Source: Billgrantia zhangzhouensis (GTDB lineage Bacteria > Pseudomonadota > Gammaproteobacteria > Pseudomonadales > Halomonadaceae). Taken from it: 64,000 bases of DNA. The DNA lies in assembly GCF_021404465.1 (NCBI RefSeq), contig NZ_JABFTT010000011.1, positions 124,001 through 188,000 on the forward strand, read 5' to 3'. The notes beneath the pieces are model-generated. The model saw nothing but the letters and a program-made list of their open reading frames with translations, was not told the DNA's origin and did no database searches. Shown here piece after piece: positions 1 through 8,716 of the stretch (its first letter is position 1; the number at the start of each line of letters is the position of its first letter). Made by a program: the position numbers and the translations under genes.

Positions 1-534
1 GTGATAAGCCGGGCTGCACACGGGCACCAGTATCTCTGGCAGAATCAGTGCAGCCTGGTGGTGGACGTCCTCCCCGCTGACGAACCTCATGCCCAGATCG
101 ACATCTTCCACCGAACCACCCACCGAACCGGAGATCAGTTGGAAGCGCAGGTCGATGGAAGGAAACTCGGCTTGGAGCTTGTGCATGCGCGGCATCAGCC
201 AATGGGTGGTGAAGGCGGTCGACACCGATAAGGTGACCGTCTCGAGCCCTGTGCTACGGGCTCTGATTTCCTGGATTGCCCTCTCGATGCTCTGAAAGCC
301 CTCAGTGATTCCCTGATACAGAATCTTGCCATTCTCGGTCAGCACGGTGCCGTTTGGCGTGCGCAGGAAGAGCTGCACCTCCAGATGACTCTCCAGAAGC
401 GACAGCATGCGGCTGACCGCCGGCTGGGTGACTCCCAGTTCGGCAGCCGCCTTGGTGAAATTGCCGCAGCGTGCGGCCGATTCGAAGACGAACAGGGCGT
501 TGGCGCTGGGTAGTTGGCGGCGTAAGGTTGGCAT
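1..534 (-). CDS. LysR-family transcriptional regulator (GcvA-like), 3' end cut by window
   Basis: The reverse strand is open for 178 codons from an ATG at 534 to the window edge, so the C-terminus is missing. Residues about 5-65 form a LysR winged helix-turn-helix, with the typical stretch FTKAAAELGVTQPAVSRML. The start of the effector-binding domain follows (TTHWLMPRMHKL). This style resembles the GcvA branch of LysR proteins. It is divergent from the polyamine-type ABC operon at 642, and a palindrome lies in the 107-bp gap, so local control of that operon is the simplest inference. The inducer cannot be read from the sequence. Overlapping frames that start near 569 and 607 have no family resemblance. 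Confidence 0.88.
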   Translation of the reverse strand, partial: MPTLRRQLPSANALFVFESAARCGNFTKAAAELGVTQPAVSRMLSLLESHLEVQLFLRTPNGTVLTENGKILYQGITEGFQSIERAIQEIRARSTGLETVTLSVSTAFTTHWLMPRMHKLQAEFPSIDLRFQLISGSVGGSVEDVDLGMRFVSGEDVHHQAALILPEILVPVCSPAYH

Positions 535-536
535 GA

Positions 537-548
537 CATAAGGTTATG
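537..548. promoter_or_regulatory. Candidate LysR operator between divergent genes
   Basis: CATAAGGTTATG is an inverted repeat with 5-bp arms (CATAA/TTATG) directly upstream of the LysR start at 534 and ahead of the ABC operon. Position and symmetry fit a LysR recognition site. No binding evidence exists beyond this. Confidence 0.4.
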
Positions 549-641
549 GAAAGGCAAAGAATTTCGCAATTGCCGGCTATCTTTCGATCTGCTGTACTCA
601 ATTCCAATAGCTATTTACACAATAATAAGACGAGGTTTTCC

Positions 642-1751
642 ATGAAAAAACGAGACAGTGTCGGCGTCTCTATCCGCTCGGTCAGTAAGCGCTATGGCGG
701 TACGACTGCCCTGGATGACATAACTTTAGATATTGAGCCTGGTGAGTTCGTCTCGCTCCTCGGCCCCTCGGGGTCGGGCAAGACCACGCTGCTTGGTGCC
801 CTCGGTGGGTTCGTGTTGCCTTCATCCGGCTCGGTGTGGGTTGGCGATCAGGACATGACCTACATGCCGCCTCACAAGCGCAATATTGGCGTGGTTTTCC
901 AGAGCTACGCGCTGTTCCCACACATGACGGTCGGCGAGAACGTTGCGTTTCCTCTACGTGCCCGAAGGCTTCCCAAGTCCACCTGGCCGGAGCGAGTGCG
1001 CCAGGCGCTGGCAATGGTGGAACTCGACGGCTACCAGGAGCGTGGCATCTCACAGCTCTCGGGTGGGCAGCGCCAACGGGTGGCCCTGGCTCGAGCCATG
1101 GTTTTCGAGCCTCGCTTGATCCTGATGGACGAACCGCTGTCTGCGCTGGACAAACAGCTGCGCGAGACGATGCAGATCGAGCTGCGCCAACTGCATCGCA
1201 AGCTGGGCGCGACCATCGTCTACGTAACCCATGATCAGCGTGAGGCGCTGACCATGAGCGATCGAGTGGCGATTCTCAAGGACGGCCGGCTGGTGCAGAT
1301 CGGCACCCCTGAAACGCTGCACAACGAGCCCGAGGATTCCTTCGTGGCAAGCTTCATTGGCGACTCCACATTGTTGCCGGTGACGCGAGTCGATGCGCAC
1401 AGAGTCAAGCTTGGCAAGCTCACTCTGCACTCGGCAAGACCGCTGCCACCGCATTCTGAACTGCTCCTTGCCGTACAAACCGAGAAGCTGTTGATCGATG
1501 ACGGGCACCACGAGGCCGGGGTCAACCGCCTGCACTGCCGCGTGCGTGAAATCGTCTACCAGGGTGACAGCCTGCGGCTGTTTCTCGAAATGGACGATGG
1601 CTCCGCCATCAGCCTACGCCAACCCAGCCACCATATGGGGCAGCAGAAGATTCCACCGATCGGCGAAAGCCTGACAGTGGTCCTGCATCCGGAGGACACC
1701 ATCGTCGTGCCCCGCACCGGATGTCGACACCCGGCGGCACACGTCGCCTGA
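642..1751 (+). CDS. ABC transporter ATP-binding protein, polyamine-type (PotA-like)
   Basis: This 369-residue ATPase energises the importer encoded downstream. Visible motifs are Walker A GPSGSGKTT (41-49), the Q-loop VFQSYALF (about 85-92), the signature LSGGQRQRV (139-147), Walker B LILMDEPLSALD (159-170) and the H-loop histidine in YVTHDQ (about 197). A C-terminal TOBE-like region (about 265-360) is typical of the PotA/FbpC/MalK type. The ATG at 642 is preferred over an in-frame ATG at 546 because CGAGG lies just before it and homology begins there. It is first in an operon with a HAD hydrolase, an FAD oxidoreductase, a binding protein and two permeases. A polyamine or related amine is the likely substrate. 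Confidence 0.9.
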   Translation: MKKRDSVGVSIRSVSKRYGGTTALDDITLDIEPGEFVSLLGPSGSGKTTLLGALGGFVLPSSGSVWVGDQDMTYMPPHKRNIGVVFQSYALFPHMTVGENVAFPLRARRLPKSTWPERVRQALAMVELDGYQERGISQLSGGQRQRVALARAMVFEPRLILMDEPLSALDKQLRETMQIELRQLHRKLGATIVYVTHDQREALTMSDRVAILKDGRLVQIGTPETLHNEPEDSFVASFIGDSTLLPVTRVDAHRVKLGKLTLHSARPLPPHSELLLAVQTEKLLIDDGHHEAGVNRLHCRVREIVYQGDSLRLFLEMDDGSAISLRQPSHHMGQQKIPPIGESLTVVLHPEDTIVVPRTGCRHPAAHVA

Positions 1752-1791
1752 CGTTATCTCGAAGCACAAGAAACAGGAGTCATTGACGATC

Positions 1792-2490
1792 ATGGAACTT
1801 TCCAACTTCAAAGTTCTGACTTTCGATGTCGTGGGCACGCTGATCGATTTCGAAACGGGTGTGTTGGACGCGGTTCGTCGACTGGGTGGAAGCGCGGCCC
1901 TGGACCTGAGCGACACCGCCATCTTCGACGCCTACAAGCGTGGGCGTGACCGCTTCCCGGGGCGGTCGAGCAGCGCCATGGCCGATGTCTACCGCTCCCT
2001 GGCCGAGGAGCTGAAGCTGCCTGCTGAGCCAGCAATCGCGGAAGCCTTCCAGATGGCGGTGTTTCGCTGGCCGGCGTTCGAGGATTCGGTGGATGCCCTC
2101 AAACGCCTGCGCAAGCACTACCGGCTGGTAGCCATGACCAATGCCGATCGCACCGCCTTTTCATGCTACTCCCATACCCTGGAAGACCCGTTCGACGATA
2201 GCGTCACTTGCGACGATACCGGAGTGGCCAAGCCCAACCCCCAGTTCTTTGCCTACAACCGGGGACGTCAGGCGGCCAATGGCTACAAGTTCTCGGAAAT
2301 CCTGCACGTTGCCCAGAGCCAATACCACGATATCGGCGTTGCCAGCGAGCTTGGCTACACCACCTGCTGGATCGAGCGGCGCCAAGGGCAGCAAGGCTTT
2401 GGCGGCACCCCCGAGCCCAAGCAAGTGACTCGACCGGACTTCCACTTCGCTACGCTCAAGGCATTGGCCGACGCCGTGGAGGGCGTGTGA
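1792..2490 (+). CDS. HAD-superfamily hydrolase, haloacid-dehalogenase type II-like
   Basis: The 232-residue protein has HAD motif I FDVVGTL with the nucleophile Asp12. The usual second acidic residue is Val14, as happens in haloacid dehalogenases and phosphonatases, which argues against an ordinary phosphatase. Motif II is AMTNAD, the motif III lysine is in GVAKPNP, and the C-terminal loop HVAQSQYHDIG resembles type II haloacid dehalogenases. The ATG at 1792 has GGAG 12 bases upstream; a TTG at 1783 is too close to it. The gene lies between the ABC ATPase and an FAD oxidoreductase whose ATG comes 2 bases after this stop, so it is part of the amine operon. The substrate is unknown. Confidence 0.82.
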   Translation: MELSNFKVLTFDVVGTLIDFETGVLDAVRRLGGSAALDLSDTAIFDAYKRGRDRFPGRSSSAMADVYRSLAEELKLPAEPAIAEAFQMAVFRWPAFEDSVDALKRLRKHYRLVAMTNADRTAFSCYSHTLEDPFDDSVTCDDTGVAKPNPQFFAYNRGRQAANGYKFSEILHVAQSQYHDIGVASELGYTTCWIERRQGQQGFGGTPEPKQVTRPDFHFATLKALADAVEGV

Positions 2491-2491
2491 C

Positions 2492-3799
2492 ATGAGTGGG
2501 CCGTGGCCGGACACCGGCATTGCCTCGCTATGGTGCGACATGGCGGATACAGAGCTCGACCTGCCGTGTCTGCGGGGCGATGCTCAGGCCGATGTCGTCA
2601 TCATCGGTGCTGGCTATACCGGCCTGACTGCGGCCCATCGCCTGGCACAGCTCGGCGTCGCTCCCCTGGTGGTGGACGCCAAGTCGGTCGGCTGGGGGGC
2701 CAGCGGCCGCAATGGCGGCGTAGTATCGGCTAAGTTCCGCCTGGCGTTTCCCGCCATCGCCCAGGGGCATGGCATGGAGGTGGCACGTCGTATGCACCGT
2801 CTCGCCCAACAATCGGTGAATGAGGTGGAGTCCCTGGTCGAGGAGTATGGCCTGGTGGGCGCCCGCTTCACCCGCTGCGGCAACCTGCGTTGTGCGCATA
2901 CCGAGCGGGCGTTTGGCTACATCGCCGAGGAGGCGGAGTGGATGCGCCGTGAGCTGGGCGATGATTCGCTGTTTACGTTATCGGCGAGTGAGGTGGCCGA
3001 GGAGACGGGGTCTAGCGCCTTCACTGGCGGTGTCTTGAGTCGTGGTGTCGGCACCCTGCATCCCTTGAACTACGTGCGCGGTCTGGCCGAGGGCCTGACG
3101 CAACGTCACGGTGCGATCCTCTTCGAGCGCACACCGGTCACCGGCATTCGTCGCGATGCCAATGGAATTCGGGTCGTGACCGAGCAGGGGGAGATTCGTG
3201 CGCGCCAGGCCATCATGGCGACCAATGCTTACTCCGACCTCACCCCAGCAAGCAGCATGGTCAAGTCCCGGTTGGTGCCGTTTCGCAGCTCAATCATCGC
3301 CACCGAAGTGCTGCCGGCGGCGCTGCAACAACGACTGCTGGTCCATGCCAGGAGCTATGGAGAAACACGCCGCATGATGCGCTGGTTCCGCAAGGTAGAT
3401 GGCCGCATCGTATTCGGCGGGCGTGGCGCTTTTGGTAAGCGCGATTCGAAGGCGGCGTTCGATGCCCTGCAGTGGGCGATGGTCGGGCTGTTTCCTGACT
3501 TGGCAGAAGTGTCTGTTACCCATCGCTGGTCGGGGCATGTCGGCATGACCATGGATGCGTTACCCCATGTGGGGCGGTTCGACGATCGACTCAGCTATGC
3601 GGCCGGCTATAACGGCGCGGGCGTGGCGATGTCCACCCTGCTGGGTCGTTTGGCGGCGGATTTCGCCATTGGCGAATCGCCGAACGTGGCGCTTCTGGAG
3701 GCGAGTCGTCTCAAGGCCGTACCGCTCTACCCTTTGCGGGAAGTGGCGGTGCGGCTAGTAGCGGGTTGGTATCAATTTCTCGACGCGATCGGACGCTGA
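2492..3799 (+). CDS. FAD-dependent amine/amino-acid oxidoreductase (DAO family, PuuB-like)
   Basis: The protein has 435 residues. An N-terminal Rossmann FAD motif GAGYTG (39-44) follows DVVII, and GWGASGRNGG continues the DAO fold as in gamma-glutamylputrescine oxidase (PuuB) relatives. The C-terminal GYNGAGVAMS is the second FAD-contact motif. It probably oxidises an amine or N-substituted amino acid brought in by the adjacent importer. The start lies two bases after the HAD gene stop, which implies translational coupling. The exact substrate (glutamylputrescine, putrescine or another amine) cannot be fixed because no glutamylpolyamine synthetase is in this window. Confidence 0.85.
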   Translation: MSGPWPDTGIASLWCDMADTELDLPCLRGDAQADVVIIGAGYTGLTAAHRLAQLGVAPLVVDAKSVGWGASGRNGGVVSAKFRLAFPAIAQGHGMEVARRMHRLAQQSVNEVESLVEEYGLVGARFTRCGNLRCAHTERAFGYIAEEAEWMRRELGDDSLFTLSASEVAEETGSSAFTGGVLSRGVGTLHPLNYVRGLAEGLTQRHGAILFERTPVTGIRRDANGIRVVTEQGEIRARQAIMATNAYSDLTPASSMVKSRLVPFRSSIIATEVLPAALQQRLLVHARSYGETRRMMRWFRKVDGRIVFGGRGAFGKRDSKAAFDALQWAMVGLFPDLAEVSVTHRWSGHVGMTMDALPHVGRFDDRLSYAAGYNGAGVAMSTLLGRLAADFAIGESPNVALLEASRLKAVPLYPLREVAVRLVAGWYQFLDAIGR

Positions 3800-3804
3800 G
3801 CCAC

Positions 3805-3829
3805 ATATGCAGCTCCTCTGAGTGCATAT
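3805..3829. repeat. Inverted repeat before the binding-protein gene
   Basis: ATATGCA (3805-3811) is repeated inverted as TGCATAT (3823-3829) with an 11-base spacer, in the 65-bp gap between the oxidoreductase and the periplasmic binding-protein gene. It may be an operator or an mRNA hairpin that raises binding-protein expression relative to the rest of the operon. Confidence 0.4.
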
Positions 3830-3864
3830 AGATCGCAAATGTCATCAGCAGCGGAGACAACAAG

Positions 3865-4920
3865 ATGAAACAGACGCATGGCTTGAAGACTTTGATGGTA
3901 ACCAGCGTGGCCCTAGCGGGAACAGTGGGAGTTTCCCACACCATGGCCGCGGGACAGATCACTTTCGTTTCCCAGGGCGGCGCCTATCAGGAGGCCCAAA
4001 CGGTGGCCATCCTGGACCCCGTTGCCGAGGCGCTGAATATCACCATTCATCAGGAGAGCGCCCCGGATGCCTGGCCGATGATCCGCACCCAGGGAACCAC
4101 CGGACAGGCCGTGTGGGACGTAGTCGACACGCCGCCGCTGAACTGCGTTCGTGGCGGCAACCAAGATCTGATCGAGCCGCTCGATTTCAGCCGGGTCCCC
4201 AACGCCGAATCGATGCCCGAGGAGTACAAGACCCCTTACTCCGTCGCCTATGAGTTCTATTCCAGCGTGCTGGCTTACAACCCCGATGCCTTCAATGGTA
4301 ACCCGCCTGAGACGTGGGCGGATTTCTGGAACGTCGAGGAATTTCCCGGCAACCGCGCCCTGCGCAACCACCCCCTGGGAACGCTGGAAGCAGCGCTGCT
4401 GGCGGATGGGGTGACACCGGACGAGTTGTATCCACTGGATGTCGATCGCGCCTTCGAGAAACTGGAGGAGATCAAACCGCATATTTCTACCTGGTGGACC
4501 TCGGGAGGCCAGTCTGCCCAACTGCTCTACGATGGCGAAGTCGACATGTTGATGATGTGGAACGGGCGCGTCAGTGCCATCATGAACGAGGGCGCCAACG
4601 CCGATTTCACCTATAACGAAGGCATTCTTCAGAATACCCACCTCTGCATCATCAAGGGGGCGCCCAACCTCGATATGGCAGTCGAATTCCTCAATGCGGC
4701 CATCGACCCGCAATACCAGGCCAACCTGCCGCTGCATATCGACTATGGCCCGGGCAATCCGGCCGCTTTCGATATCGGCAAGATTCCAGAAGAGCGTGCC
4801 CGGGAACTGCCGAGCTACCCGGAGAACGCCGAGCGTCAGGTGCTGATGTCCTACGAGTGGTGGTCCTCTGCGGAAGGTGAGCAGGCCGAGCGTCGCTGGC
4901 TCGAGTTCATGCAGCAATGA
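3865..4920 (+). CDS. ABC transporter periplasmic substrate-binding protein (PotD/PotF-type)
   Basis: The 351-residue protein starts with a signal peptide: positively charged MKQTHGLK, a hydrophobic core, and a cleavage region ending in TMAA near residue 29. The mature part is a family 1 solute-binding protein of the spermidine/putrescine class (FVSQGGAYQEAQ at its start, WDVVDTPP, WWTSGGQSAQLL). It captures the substrate in the periplasm for the two permeases encoded downstream. GGAG at 3852-3855 precedes the ATG by nine bases. A large palindromic repeat separates this gene from the first permease. The ligand is inferred only from family and context. Confidence 0.9.
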   Translation: MKQTHGLKTLMVTSVALAGTVGVSHTMAAGQITFVSQGGAYQEAQTVAILDPVAEALNITIHQESAPDAWPMIRTQGTTGQAVWDVVDTPPLNCVRGGNQDLIEPLDFSRVPNAESMPEEYKTPYSVAYEFYSSVLAYNPDAFNGNPPETWADFWNVEEFPGNRALRNHPLGTLEAALLADGVTPDELYPLDVDRAFEKLEEIKPHISTWWTSGGQSAQLLYDGEVDMLMMWNGRVSAIMNEGANADFTYNEGILQNTHLCIIKGAPNLDMAVEFLNAAIDPQYQANLPLHIDYGPGNPAAFDIGKIPEERARELPSYPENAERQVLMSYEWWSSAEGEQAERRWLEFMQQ

Positions 4921-4927
4921 GAACGCC

Positions 4928-5099
4928 GATGCCGCACACCTTAGGCCTTGTCCGAAAACTGGCTGCGCTCGGCCATACGGCGTTAAAAATCGGCTCAAAG
5001 TACTCATTTACACCTCGTAAACTCCATCTTTTTGCCGATTTTTGCCTTGTCTGGCCTTCGCTCGCCGACTTTTCAGACAAAAGCTTGGTGTGTGGCATC
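4928..5099. repeat. Large palindromic intergenic repeat, copy 1
   Basis: The 217-bp gap between the binding protein and the permease is almost filled by an imperfect inverted repeat about 172 bp long, centred near 5014. The left arm runs from ATGCCGCACACC through TTGTCCGAAAA, GGCGTTAAAAATCGGC and CTCATTTAC. The right arm mirrors it with GTAAACTCC, GCCGATTTTTGCC, TTTTCAGACAA and GGTGTGTGGCAT. No terminator-like T-run is present. The layout matches the element at 47421-47565 and the CTCATTTAC/GTAAACTCC palindromes scattered in gammaproteobacterial genomes, so it is read as a dispersed non-coding repeat. Confidence 0.8.
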
Positions 5100-5137
5100 G
5101 GCTGTGTCGCCTCCACTGTCACGACAGGAGAAGCGCC

Positions 5138-6040
5138 TTGAAAGCCACCGCGATTCATGACCGCTACGCTGCCGCAAATGCCATCGACCCATCGCTGCGC
5201 CATCGGCGTCGTGAGCATGTCTTGATGATGATGCTAATGTCGCCGGCCGTGCTGGTGGTGTTTGCATTACTCATCGTGCCCTTGAGCTGGCTGATCATGC
5301 AGTCCTTCTATGCCGATGGTGCACTCAGCCTGGAGCATTACCGGCGAATCTTCACCGAAGGTATTTACTGGAACACCTTTTTCCTTACTTTTCGAATCAG
5401 TGTCATCGTTACCTTGCTGGCATTGCTGATGGGTTACCCGGTTGCCTATGCCGCCTCGATATTGCCGCAACGCTGGGCGATGCTGATTCTGGCCCTGGTG
5501 ATCCTACCTTTCTGGACCAGTGTGCTGGTCAGGGCCTATGCCTGGCTGATCCTGCTGCAGCGCTCCGGCGTGGTCAATCAGACCCTGATAGCCAGCGGCC
5601 TCACCGATTCGCCGCTGGCGCTGATGCACAACGAGCTCGGCACTATCATCGCCACCGTGCACATCCTGCTGCCGTTCATGGTGCTGCCGTTGTACGCCAC
5701 CATGCAGAAGATTCCTCAGGACCTCGTGCAGGCGGGGGCCAGCCTGGGTGGAAGCCCGTTGCACGTTTTCATGCGGGTGTTCTTTCCCTTGTCGCTGAGC
5801 GGTGTGTTGGCGGGGATGACGCTCGTGTTCGTGCTGTGCCTGGGTTTCTACATCACACCGGAGCTGGTGGGCGGCGGCCGTACAGTCATGGCATCAATGT
5901 TGGTCAGTCGCAATATTCAGCTGTACAGCGATTGGGGTGCCGCCAGTGCCGTCAGCGTGGTGCTGCTGATCTGTGTGCTGGCCATCTTCTATGTGGTCAG
6001 CCGCCTGGTTCCCCTTGAGAGAATACTCGGTGCGAAATGA
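5138..6040 (+). CDS. ABC transporter inner-membrane permease (PotB-like)
   Basis: About 300 residues with six predicted membrane segments. The binding-protein-dependent transport signature lies in the last third (AGASLGGSPLHVFMRVFFP), where the EAA loop docks on the ATPase. A TTG at 5138 is chosen because GGAG (5127-5130) lies seven bases before it; an in-frame ATG at 5042 would read through the palindromic repeat. The protein partners the next permease and the ATPase at 642. The last codons overlap the following gene by four bases (ATGA), so the two permeases are translationally coupled. Confidence 0.88.
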   Translation: MKATAIHDRYAAANAIDPSLRHRRREHVLMMMLMSPAVLVVFALLIVPLSWLIMQSFYADGALSLEHYRRIFTEGIYWNTFFLTFRISVIVTLLALLMGYPVAYAASILPQRWAMLILALVILPFWTSVLVRAYAWLILLQRSGVVNQTLIASGLTDSPLALMHNELGTIIATVHILLPFMVLPLYATMQKIPQDLVQAGASLGGSPLHVFMRVFFPLSLSGVLAGMTLVFVLCLGFYITPELVGGGRTVMASMLVSRNIQLYSDWGAASAVSVVLLICVLAIFYVVSRLVPLERILGAK

Positions 6041-6825
6041 ATAAATTATCCTTGGGTCGGATCGTCTTCATTGGTTACGTGGCGTTGGTGCTGGTCTTCC
6101 TGATCTTGCCGGTTCTCATCGTGCTACCCATGTCGTTCTCGGACAGCCGCTTCCTCTCCTTTCCACCATCCAATTACTCGTTTCGTTGGTACGAAACGTT
6201 CTTCGGCAATCCTGGCTGGATGGCGGCGGCAAAGACCAGCCTGATCGTGGCATTTTCTACGGCCCTGATCGCCACACCGATTGGTATAGCGGCGGCCTAT
6301 GCCATCAATTGCTCGACGCACCAGCTGATGCGCTACCTGAAGATCGTACTGTTGTTACCGCTGATCGTGCCGATCATCATCGTCGCCACGGGCGTGTTCT
6401 TCATCTATGCGTTGTCGGGGATGCTGTACACCATCCCCGGCTTGATCATGGCCGATGTGATGCTGGCGCTACCCTACGTGATCACGGCGGTCACTGCAGG
6501 CCTGCATGGATTCGATCAAACGCAAGAAATGGTGGCGAGAAGTCTGGGCATGAACCGCTTTCGCAGCTTTATGGTCGTTACCCTGCCGCAAATCATGCCC
6601 AGCGTGGTGACCGGGGCGATCTTCGCCTTCATCCAGGCACTGGATGAAACCATGGTGGCGTTGTTCATTTCCGGTGGTCAGAACCAGACTCTGACGGTGC
6701 GTATGTTCACCGCGCTGCGTGATGAGATAGACCCGACCATTGCCGCCATCAGCACGTTGCTGACTGCCACATCATTTGCGCTTGTGATGTTGATGGTCAT
6801 GGCGCGTAAGCAGGTACCGGCATGA
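6037..6825 (+). CDS. ABC transporter inner-membrane permease (PotC-like)
   Basis: A 262-residue permease with about six membrane helices, the usual PotC/PotI length. The EAA loop is visible as VARSLGMNRFRSFMVVTLP. Its ATG overlaps the stop of the preceding permease (ATGA at 6037). With the upstream permease it forms the channel of the polyamine-type importer. It is the last transporter subunit of the operon; a GNAT gene follows after 52 bases. Confidence 0.9.
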   Translation: MNKLSLGRIVFIGYVALVLVFLILPVLIVLPMSFSDSRFLSFPPSNYSFRWYETFFGNPGWMAAAKTSLIVAFSTALIATPIGIAAAYAINCSTHQLMRYLKIVLLLPLIVPIIIVATGVFFIYALSGMLYTIPGLIMADVMLALPYVITAVTAGLHGFDQTQEMVARSLGMNRFRSFMVVTLPQIMPSVVTGAIFAFIQALDETMVALFISGGQNQTLTVRMFTALRDEIDPTIAAISTLLTATSFALVMLMVMARKQVPA

Positions 6826-6877
6826 AGGCGGTAATAGACTTGGCAAACCAACCTTGGCTTCGGGGAGAGGAGACTGC

Positions 6878-7729
6878 ATGAGCGCTCGACTCATCCGGTT
6901 GGAAAAGCATCATATAGCTCAGGCCGTGAGACTCTCCACCGAGGTGGGCTGGCCACATCGTATCCAGGATTGGCATCTGCTGATGACCCTTGGCCAGGGC
7001 TATGCGCTAGTCGAGGAGCAAACGCTAATCGGGACGGTGCTGTACTGGTCGTTCAGCGCCCAGCTTGCGACATTGGGATCCGTCTTGGTGTCTCCAGTCC
7101 ATCAGCGAAAGGGATTAGGAAAGCGTCTTGCCGAGGCGGCAATGGCGTCGATCACGGCGTCACGCATCGAGCTGTATTCCACCACTGAAGGTATTGGCCT
7201 GTATCGTGCTCTGGGGTTTAGCCCGTCTGGCTGGGTTCATCAGTGCCAAGGCATGTCGCGACGTGACGGCGATACGCTGCTAGGGGCTAATCCCTTCCCG
7301 CCGCATGGTGTGCGACTGGTCCTGTCAAGAGATGCCAAAGCGTTGTCAGCACTTGATGTCCAGGCCGTAGGCAGTCCGCGTCATGAGCTACTGCATGCCT
7401 TGCTGGAAGAGGGGGAAGCCTTGGTAATGGAAGAGCCAGGTGGCCAATTGGCCGGCTTCGCCTTGAATCGAGAATTCGGCCACGGCCATGTCATCGGTCC
7501 GGTGATCGCGCTGACCCCGAGAATAGCCCAGACACTGATCGATGCCTGGCTCGAGCAACTGGCGGGGCGTTTCGTAAGACTGGATACCCCAGATGCCGAA
7601 CTATCCAACTGGCTCGCAAAGCGAGGGCTTAAAGAGGTCGGGCGTGTTCAATGCATGGTGGCTGGCGACACTCTGCCTTCAACAGGGCCCGCATGTCGTT
7701 ATGCTCTTGCGAGTCATGCTCTAGGCTAA
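6878..7729 (+). CDS. GNAT-family N-acetyltransferase with two domains
   Basis: The 283-residue protein carries an N-terminal GNAT domain (about 5-130) with the acetyl-CoA loop VSPVHQRKGLGKRL, followed by a second, degenerate acetyltransferase-like domain (about 150-275), as in the YitH/GNAT_C type. The ATG at 6878 has GGAGAGGAG close upstream; an in-frame start at 6854 lacks one. It stands at the end of an amine-import operon, so N-acetylation of an imported amine is a reasonable but unproven role. Confidence 0.82.
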   Translation: MSARLIRLEKHHIAQAVRLSTEVGWPHRIQDWHLLMTLGQGYALVEEQTLIGTVLYWSFSAQLATLGSVLVSPVHQRKGLGKRLAEAAMASITASRIELYSTTEGIGLYRALGFSPSGWVHQCQGMSRRDGDTLLGANPFPPHGVRLVLSRDAKALSALDVQAVGSPRHELLHALLEEGEALVMEEPGGQLAGFALNREFGHGHVIGPVIALTPRIAQTLIDAWLEQLAGRFVRLDTPDAELSNWLAKRGLKEVGRVQCMVAGDTLPSTGPACRYALASHALG

Positions 7730-7730
7730 A

Positions 7731-8669
7731 ATGGGAGTTATTTTGGTGAGTTTCGTCTACAACGCCGACCCTGAGCGCGGCTGGGAGTGGCAGCGCTTGT
7801 TTGCGCAGCGTGCGCCGGATATTGATTTTCGCTTGTGGCCGGATATTGGTAGTCCCGAAGAGGTGCGCTATCTAGGCACCTGGGCGCCGATAGAAGATCT
7901 GGCTCGTTTCTCCAACCTTGAAGTCGTTTTCTCGCTCGGGGCCGGTGTCGATCAGTTCGATTTCGCTGCCATACCCCCCCAGGTACCGCTGGTGCGTATG
8001 CAGGAACCAGGCATCGTTGCCACTATGCAGGAGTATGTGGCCATGGCGGTGCTGGCGCTGCATCGCAACCTGATCGATTACATCGCCCAGCAGCGCGAGG
8101 CGAACTGGCAGGCCTGGCGGGTACGCCCCGCCTCGCAGTGCCGCGTGGGCATCCTCGGGCTGGGGCAGTTGGGCGCCGCCGCAGCTCAGCGCCTGACCGC
8201 CCTGGGCTTTGCCTGTCAGGGTTGGAGCCGCACACGCCGTCAGCTCGAAGGTGTGGCGTGTTTTGCCGGTGACGACGAGTTATCGAGCTTCCTGTCCAGC
8301 AGCCAAGTACTGGTCTGTCTGCTGCCGCTGACCGCCGAGACCCGAGGCATTCTCAATGCCGAGCTGTTCGCGCAGTTGCCCCACGGTGCCTCGCTGGTCA
8401 ATGTTGGCCGCGGCCCGCACCTGGTCATGGCTGACTTGTTGGAGGCGCTGGACAGTGAGCATCTATCGGCAGCCGTGCTGGATGTGCTCGACCCCGAGCC
8501 ACCTCCCGCGGATCACCCGCTGTGGCGCCATCCGCGTGTTTTGTTGACGCCTCACGTGGCCAGCATGACCCAGCCCGAAAGCGCGATCGAGATGGTGCTG
8601 GATAACATTGCCCGACACCGCGTAGGGCAGAAGATGGTAGGCACCGTTGATCGAACGCGTGGCTATTGA
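7731..8669 (+). CDS. ghrA: Glyoxylate/hydroxypyruvate reductase A-type 2-hydroxyacid dehydrogenase
   Basis: The 312-residue enzyme belongs to the D-isomer-specific 2-hydroxyacid dehydrogenases. The NAD(P)-binding GILGLGQLG lies near residue 140. The substrate-binding arginine is in NVGRGPH, the catalytic glutamate in LDPEPPP and the histidine in LLTPHVAS. Length and overall pattern fit GhrA, which reduces glyoxylate and hydroxypyruvate in the cytoplasm. The start follows the GNAT stop by one base and has no strong ribosome site, so coupling is likely. Which neighbouring pathway it serves, the amine operon or the sugar-acid operon beyond the LysR gene, is unclear. Confidence 0.85.
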   Translation: MGVILVSFVYNADPERGWEWQRLFAQRAPDIDFRLWPDIGSPEEVRYLGTWAPIEDLARFSNLEVVFSLGAGVDQFDFAAIPPQVPLVRMQEPGIVATMQEYVAMAVLALHRNLIDYIAQQREANWQAWRVRPASQCRVGILGLGQLGAAAAQRLTALGFACQGWSRTRRQLEGVACFAGDDELSSFLSSSQVLVCLLPLTAETRGILNAELFAQLPHGASLVNVGRGPHLVMADLLEALDSEHLSAAVLDVLDPEPPPADHPLWRHPRVLLTPHVASMTQPESAIEMVLDNIARHRVGQKMVGTVDRTRGY

Positions 8670-8716
8670 GCGATTCTTTTGCATCGTTGGCTCGATCTGC
8701 GTGTCGCCCGCGCTCG

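Noticed and set aside
3913..5007. 364-codon reverse-strand frame opposite the ABC binding protein
   Set aside because: The plus frame has a signal peptide and binding-protein motifs; this frame has none.
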